Below are positions 18,386 through 21,142 of a stretch of 21,142 bases of DNA, in pieces. The notes beneath the pieces are model-generated. The model ran no database searches. It was not told the origin of the DNA and saw only the letters and a program-made list of their open reading frames with translations. This DNA is from a virus. Where the stretch lies: the IMG/VR virus record IMGVR_UViG_3300001523_000043, positions 1-21,142 of that record; one strand, given 5' to 3'. Position 1 is the stretch's first letter; every line of letters starts with the position of its first letter. Both the position numbers and the translations under genes were made by a program.

Positions 18386-21142
18386 GAAAACAACAGTAGG
18401 CTATAAATACTTCCTGGGGATGCACATGGTCTTATGTCATGGCCCCGTTGATAAAATAACCCGTATTCGAGTGGGGGGCAAAACAGTATGGGTTGGCAAT
18501 CGTCGGTCGGGTAGAATTAACATAGATAAGCCTACTATCTTTGGTGGTGAATCCAGGGAGGGGGGAGTATCAGGTGCTGTAGACTTTGAACCGGGGGAAC
18601 CCACTCAGGGGTTAAACGATTACCTTAGTTCAAACCTGGGATCACTTGTACCTAACTTTAGGGGGGTAGTGGGGATAGTATTAAGGCAAGTCTACCTAAG
18701 CATGAATCCCTACCTTAAGGCATGGGACTTCAGGGTAAGCCGAATTCTGACACGAAGCGGGGGTTTGCCTCAATGGTATCCTGTGGCCGCCAGTATCCCC
18801 ACGGGAGAATCATTTGTAGTAAGACAAAGAATATTACTTTGCATAGATGACTCAGGGTCTATGAATGATTCAGTTGGATCACAAACAAGGTTGGATGTGG
18901 TTAAGTCTAACATCATAAACGTTCTTGACCAAGTGGATATTCTGGCGGGTGAATCAGATGTTCCTGTTGATATAGCTATAGACTTAATGAATGGGGGAGG
19001 TCTTCAAAAACTTAACGCTAGTTCTTCTGATATAAGTAGCTTGAAATCTTATGTTATAGGTATATCAGCTTCAGGTGGAACTGACTTTACATCCCACTTT
19101 GCATACGCTAAAACTTATTTCTCCGCGCACACGGGGGAACGTAATAATGTAATGGTGATGGTAACTGATGGGGTTCCTTCCCCCGTAGAAAACTTTCCTG
19201 GGGCCAGATTAGAAGCTGAGCCTATATTAAAAAGACAAAGTACCTGGTCAGGTAATAATGAGGTTGAGGTTTACGCTATTAACATTGACCTAGGAAATAC
19301 TGACTTTTCAAGACAGCTTGATAATACTGAGGGGGATGGAGTACCCGTAATAGATGGGTCTAGTTCAACAGCACTATTTAATGCTGTATTCTTTGCTTTC
19401 ATGGGTTCCTCCCCTGCTATGAATATTATTCACGCTATTAGGGAATGCATAACAGATGTAATCTGGGGAATGGGATATTCTGAAAGCGAGATAGATGATA
19501 GGTCTTTTATAAAAGCGGCTGATACACTAAGATCAGAAAGACTGGGGGTGTGTCTTATATGGGATAGGCAAAAGCCCATAGAGGATATGGTCCAAGAGTT
19601 ATTAAAGCATGCAGATGCAGCCTTGTATGTGGACAGAAGAACCGGGCTATTTACTATTAAGCTAATCCGAGATGACTATGATCCGGCCACATTGATTCAC
19701 TTAACCGAAGAGAATATTGTTAAGGTGGATGATTTCAACAGGCCTGGGTTTGGAGAACTTACCACATCAGTGACTGTTAACTATTGGAATGTTAACACTG
19801 GTGAAACTGGTAGTGTAATAGCTGAGGATATAGCTTTGGCTAATATGCAACAAGCTAACATCCCCACTACACTTCAGTACCCAGGACTTCCTGACCCCAT
19901 AACCGCAGCTAAGGTTGCACAAAGGGAACTGAAGGCCTTATCAAATCAGTTTGTAAGCTTTACTCTAGAGACTGATCGCATAGCTAAAGATTTAGTAGTG
20001 GGGGATGTGGTTAAAGTAAGCTGGCCGGATTATGGAATAGAAGAAATAATAGTCCGGGTAGTGGGTATAGGCTATGGAGATGGTAAGAATAACAGGATAA
20101 AGCTTTCTGTGGTTGAAGATGTATTTGGTACTCCTTCATTTTCTTACATAGCTCCATCTGAGCCACAATGGGAAGACCCCGCTCAACCACCTACACCGAT
20201 AGTAAGGCAATTAGCTTTTGAAGTCCCTTATCTAGAATTAGTACAAAGACAGGGGGCCGCTATTATAGATGAAGTATTATTGAATAACTCCGACGCTGGA
20301 TTCGTTGGGGCATCAGGTGCAAACCCTGGGGGTTCCATATTAAACTCCAGGCTCTACATTAACAATGGGGTGGGATATGAAGATGTAGCAATGACAGATT
20401 TTACTCCTGTTGCGGACTTACTTGAAGCCGTAAACCAAATAGAAACCATATTTGAACTTTCCAATATTCAAGATCTTGATCAGGTTGTACTTGGAACCTG
20501 GGCTCAGATAGGGGATGAGTTAATTGCTGTGGTATCACTGGACAATGAACTATTGACAGTAAAGAGGGGGGTCTTAGATACAGTTCCTACAACTCACGCT
20601 GTTGGTGACACTATCTTTTTCTGGGATGATTACTCAGTAATAGACACCACGGAGTATGTAACATCTGAAGAAGTACTATTAAAATTAGCCCCAGTAAGTG
20701 GGTCAGGTGAACTACCCCTGTCAGAAGCTACAGAGATGCAAATTACTGTTAGGGGTCGTGCATATAAACCTTTCAGGCCTGCTAACTTAAAGGTTGATGG
20801 AGAAAACTTTCCCGATGTAAACCTCTATCCTGATTACCCTGTGACAATTACTTGGTTACATAGGAATAGGTTACAAGAAACGGGGGGTTCATTAGTTGGT
20901 TACTATGAAGCTTCTATGGACCCGGAGGAAGGAACCACTTATAAAGTGGTCGTTGAAGCACTGGAGGCAGATCAAACGACCGTTGTGGCTGTGGCTTATA
21001 CTGAGTCTGGAATCATTGGAGAAACATTTACTTTGGATCCCAGTGTACTAGGGGAGTATGCTTCAGAACCCTTTATCAAAACTAGTGTTTACTCAGAAAG
21101 GGATGGGGTAGACTCTTGGCAAGCAGGAAGCTTAATATTTAG
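18369..21142 (+). CDS. gpJ-like tail tip/hub protein with inserted VWA domain (3' partial)
   Basis: An open frame of 924 codons running past the window end. It starts at a GTG six bases after GGAGG (18358-18362). Residues 1-140 (MGGSSKKTTVGYKYFLGMHM, CHGPVDKITRIRVGG, then YLSMNPYLKAWDFRVSRI and WYPVA) match the opening of gpJ-like tail proteins. The expected continuation, AMNIIHAIRECITDVIWGMGY, appears only at about 350-370. Between them, residues about 150-347 form a VWA domain with MIDAS residues Asp160, Ser162, Ser164, Thr238 and Asp267. The remainder follows the Phage-tail_3 pattern (RDDYDPATLIHL, KVSWPDYGIEEIIVRV, EDVFGTP), then strand-rich regions including TWLHRNRL, which recall fibronectin-like modules. 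It is the probable receptor-contacting hub. Confidence 0.9.
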   Translation, partial: MGGSSKKTTVGYKYFLGMHMVLCHGPVDKITRIRVGGKTVWVGNRRSGRINIDKPTIFGGESREGGVSGAVDFEPGEPTQGLNDYLSSNLGSLVPNFRGVVGIVLRQVYLSMNPYLKAWDFRVSRILTRSGGLPQWYPVAASIPTGESFVVRQRILLCIDDSGSMNDSVGSQTRLDVVKSNIINVLDQVDILAGESDVPVDIAIDLMNGGGLQKLNASSSDISSLKSYVIGISASGGTDFTSHFAYAKTYFSAHTGERNNVMVMVTDGVPSPVENFPGARLEAEPILKRQSTWSGNNEVEVYAINIDLGNTDFSRQLDNTEGDGVPVIDGSSSTALFNAVFFAFMGSSPAMNIIHAIRECITDVIWGMGYSESEIDDRSFIKAADTLRSERLGVCLIWDRQKPIEDMVQELLKHADAALYVDRRTGLFTIKLIRDDYDPATLIHLTEENIVKVDDFNRPGFGELTTSVTVNYWNVNTGETGSVIAEDIALANMQQANIPTTLQYPGLPDPITAAKVAQRELKALSNQFVSFTLETDRIAKDLVVGDVVKVSWPDYGIEEIIVRVVGIGYGDGKNNRIKLSVVEDVFGTPSFSYIAPSEPQWEDPAQPPTPIVRQLAFEVPYLELVQRQGAAIIDEVLLNNSDAGFVGASGANPGGSILNSRLYINNGVGYEDVAMTDFTPVADLLEAVNQIETIFELSNIQDLDQVVLGTWAQIGDELIAVVSLDNELLTVKRGVLDTVPTTHAVGDTIFFWDDYSVIDTTEYVTSEEVLLKLAPVSGSGELPLSEATEMQITVRGRAYKPFRPANLKVDGENFPDVNLYPDYPVTITWLHRNRLQETGGSLVGYYEASMDPEEGTTYKVVVEALEADQTTVVAVAYTESGIIGETFTLDPSVLGEYASEPFIKTSVYSERDGVDSWQAGSLIF
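18816..19409 (+). other. VWA domain 2 (MIDAS complete), within the gpJ-like protein
   Basis: Protein residues about 150-347. It shows IDDSGSM (Asp160, Ser162, Ser164), SGGTDFTS (Thr238) and VTDGVPSP (Asp267), and the later strand VEVYAINIDL. The hub framework is interrupted between WYPVAASIP and SPAMNIIHAIREC, a loop in ordinary members of the family. The domain resembles VWA domain 1 in its GSxTRxD stretch and in the late LDNTxxDG and ALFNA-like blocks. Confidence 0.88.

Noticed and set aside
16579-19409. Lower GC of the VWA inserts as proof of recent transfer
   Set aside because: Some 120-base samples are low (about 33-37% by hand count) but others in the same domains are 43-46%, close to the flanks. 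The signal is too uneven to use.
1-21142. tRNA, rRNA, CRISPR array, insertion sequence or attachment site
   Set aside because: No cloverleaf-like segment, spaced repeats, transposase motif or integrase-linked repeat was found while reading both strands.

Overview
The window is one stretch of the late (virion) region of a tailed double-stranded DNA bacteriophage, almost certainly a siphovirus with a long non-contractile tail. The evidence is a recognisable run of packaging, head, connector, tail-tube, tape-measure and tail-tip genes, nearly all on the + strand, tightly packed and often with overlapping stop/start codons. The host cannot be read from the sequence. The LydA-like holin, GH108 endolysin and DUF4055-type portal fit phages of Gram-negative bacteria, probably gammaproteobacteria, but this is inference. 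No integrase, repressor, tRNA or rRNA gene, CRISPR array or insertion sequence is visible, and no stretch over about 120 bases lacks a gene.

Layout. (1) 17-2044: small terminase followed by a lysis cassette: LydA-like holin, GH108 endolysin, a compositionally foreign 100-residue protein and a second, 3TM-type holin candidate. (2) 2130-2500: two small reverse-strand genes with their own sigma70-like promoter (TTTACA, 17 bp, TAGAAT), whose -35 box abuts and overlaps the terL start codon. (3) 2557-9069: large terminase, portal, a 40-residue overlapping gene, a MuF-type head morphogenesis protein with an N-terminal GNAT-like domain, scaffold and major capsid protein, closed by a hairpin terminator. 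(4) 9131-11364: head-associated protein, two tandem RNA hairpins, then head-tail connector, head closure, tail completion and tail terminator genes. (5) 11368-15377: tail tube, tail assembly chaperone with a -1 frameshift extension (slippery TTTTTTC at 12662-12668 with a stem 6 nt downstream), and a 795-residue tape measure. (6) 15380-21142: tail tip: distal tail protein, a lambda gpL-like (phage_BR0599) protein, two small tail proteins, and a gpJ-like hub protein that starts at a GTG at 18369 and runs off the end of the window with no stop (924 complete codons).

The most unusual content is in the tail tip. Both the gpL-like and the gpJ-like proteins carry a complete von Willebrand factor A (VWA) domain with an intact MIDAS metal site, each placed inside an otherwise ordinary tail-protein framework. 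The two VWA domains resemble each other beyond the shared fold, which suggests duplication and insertion into neighbouring hub proteins. If both proteins are trimers, as in lambda-like hubs, the tail tip would carry six metal-dependent binding modules. An adhesin or receptor-recognition role is the simplest hypothesis, by analogy with VWA-bearing pilus-tip adhesins. Two lesser points are the GNAT-like/MuF fusion and the promoter-bearing reverse-strand island in the middle of the late operon.

How the parts work together: TerS/TerL feed DNA through the portal into a scaffold-built capsid. The connector proteins seal the head and join a tail built by tube protein, chaperone and tape measure. The hub proteins sit at the tip and contact the host. 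Holins and endolysin release progeny.
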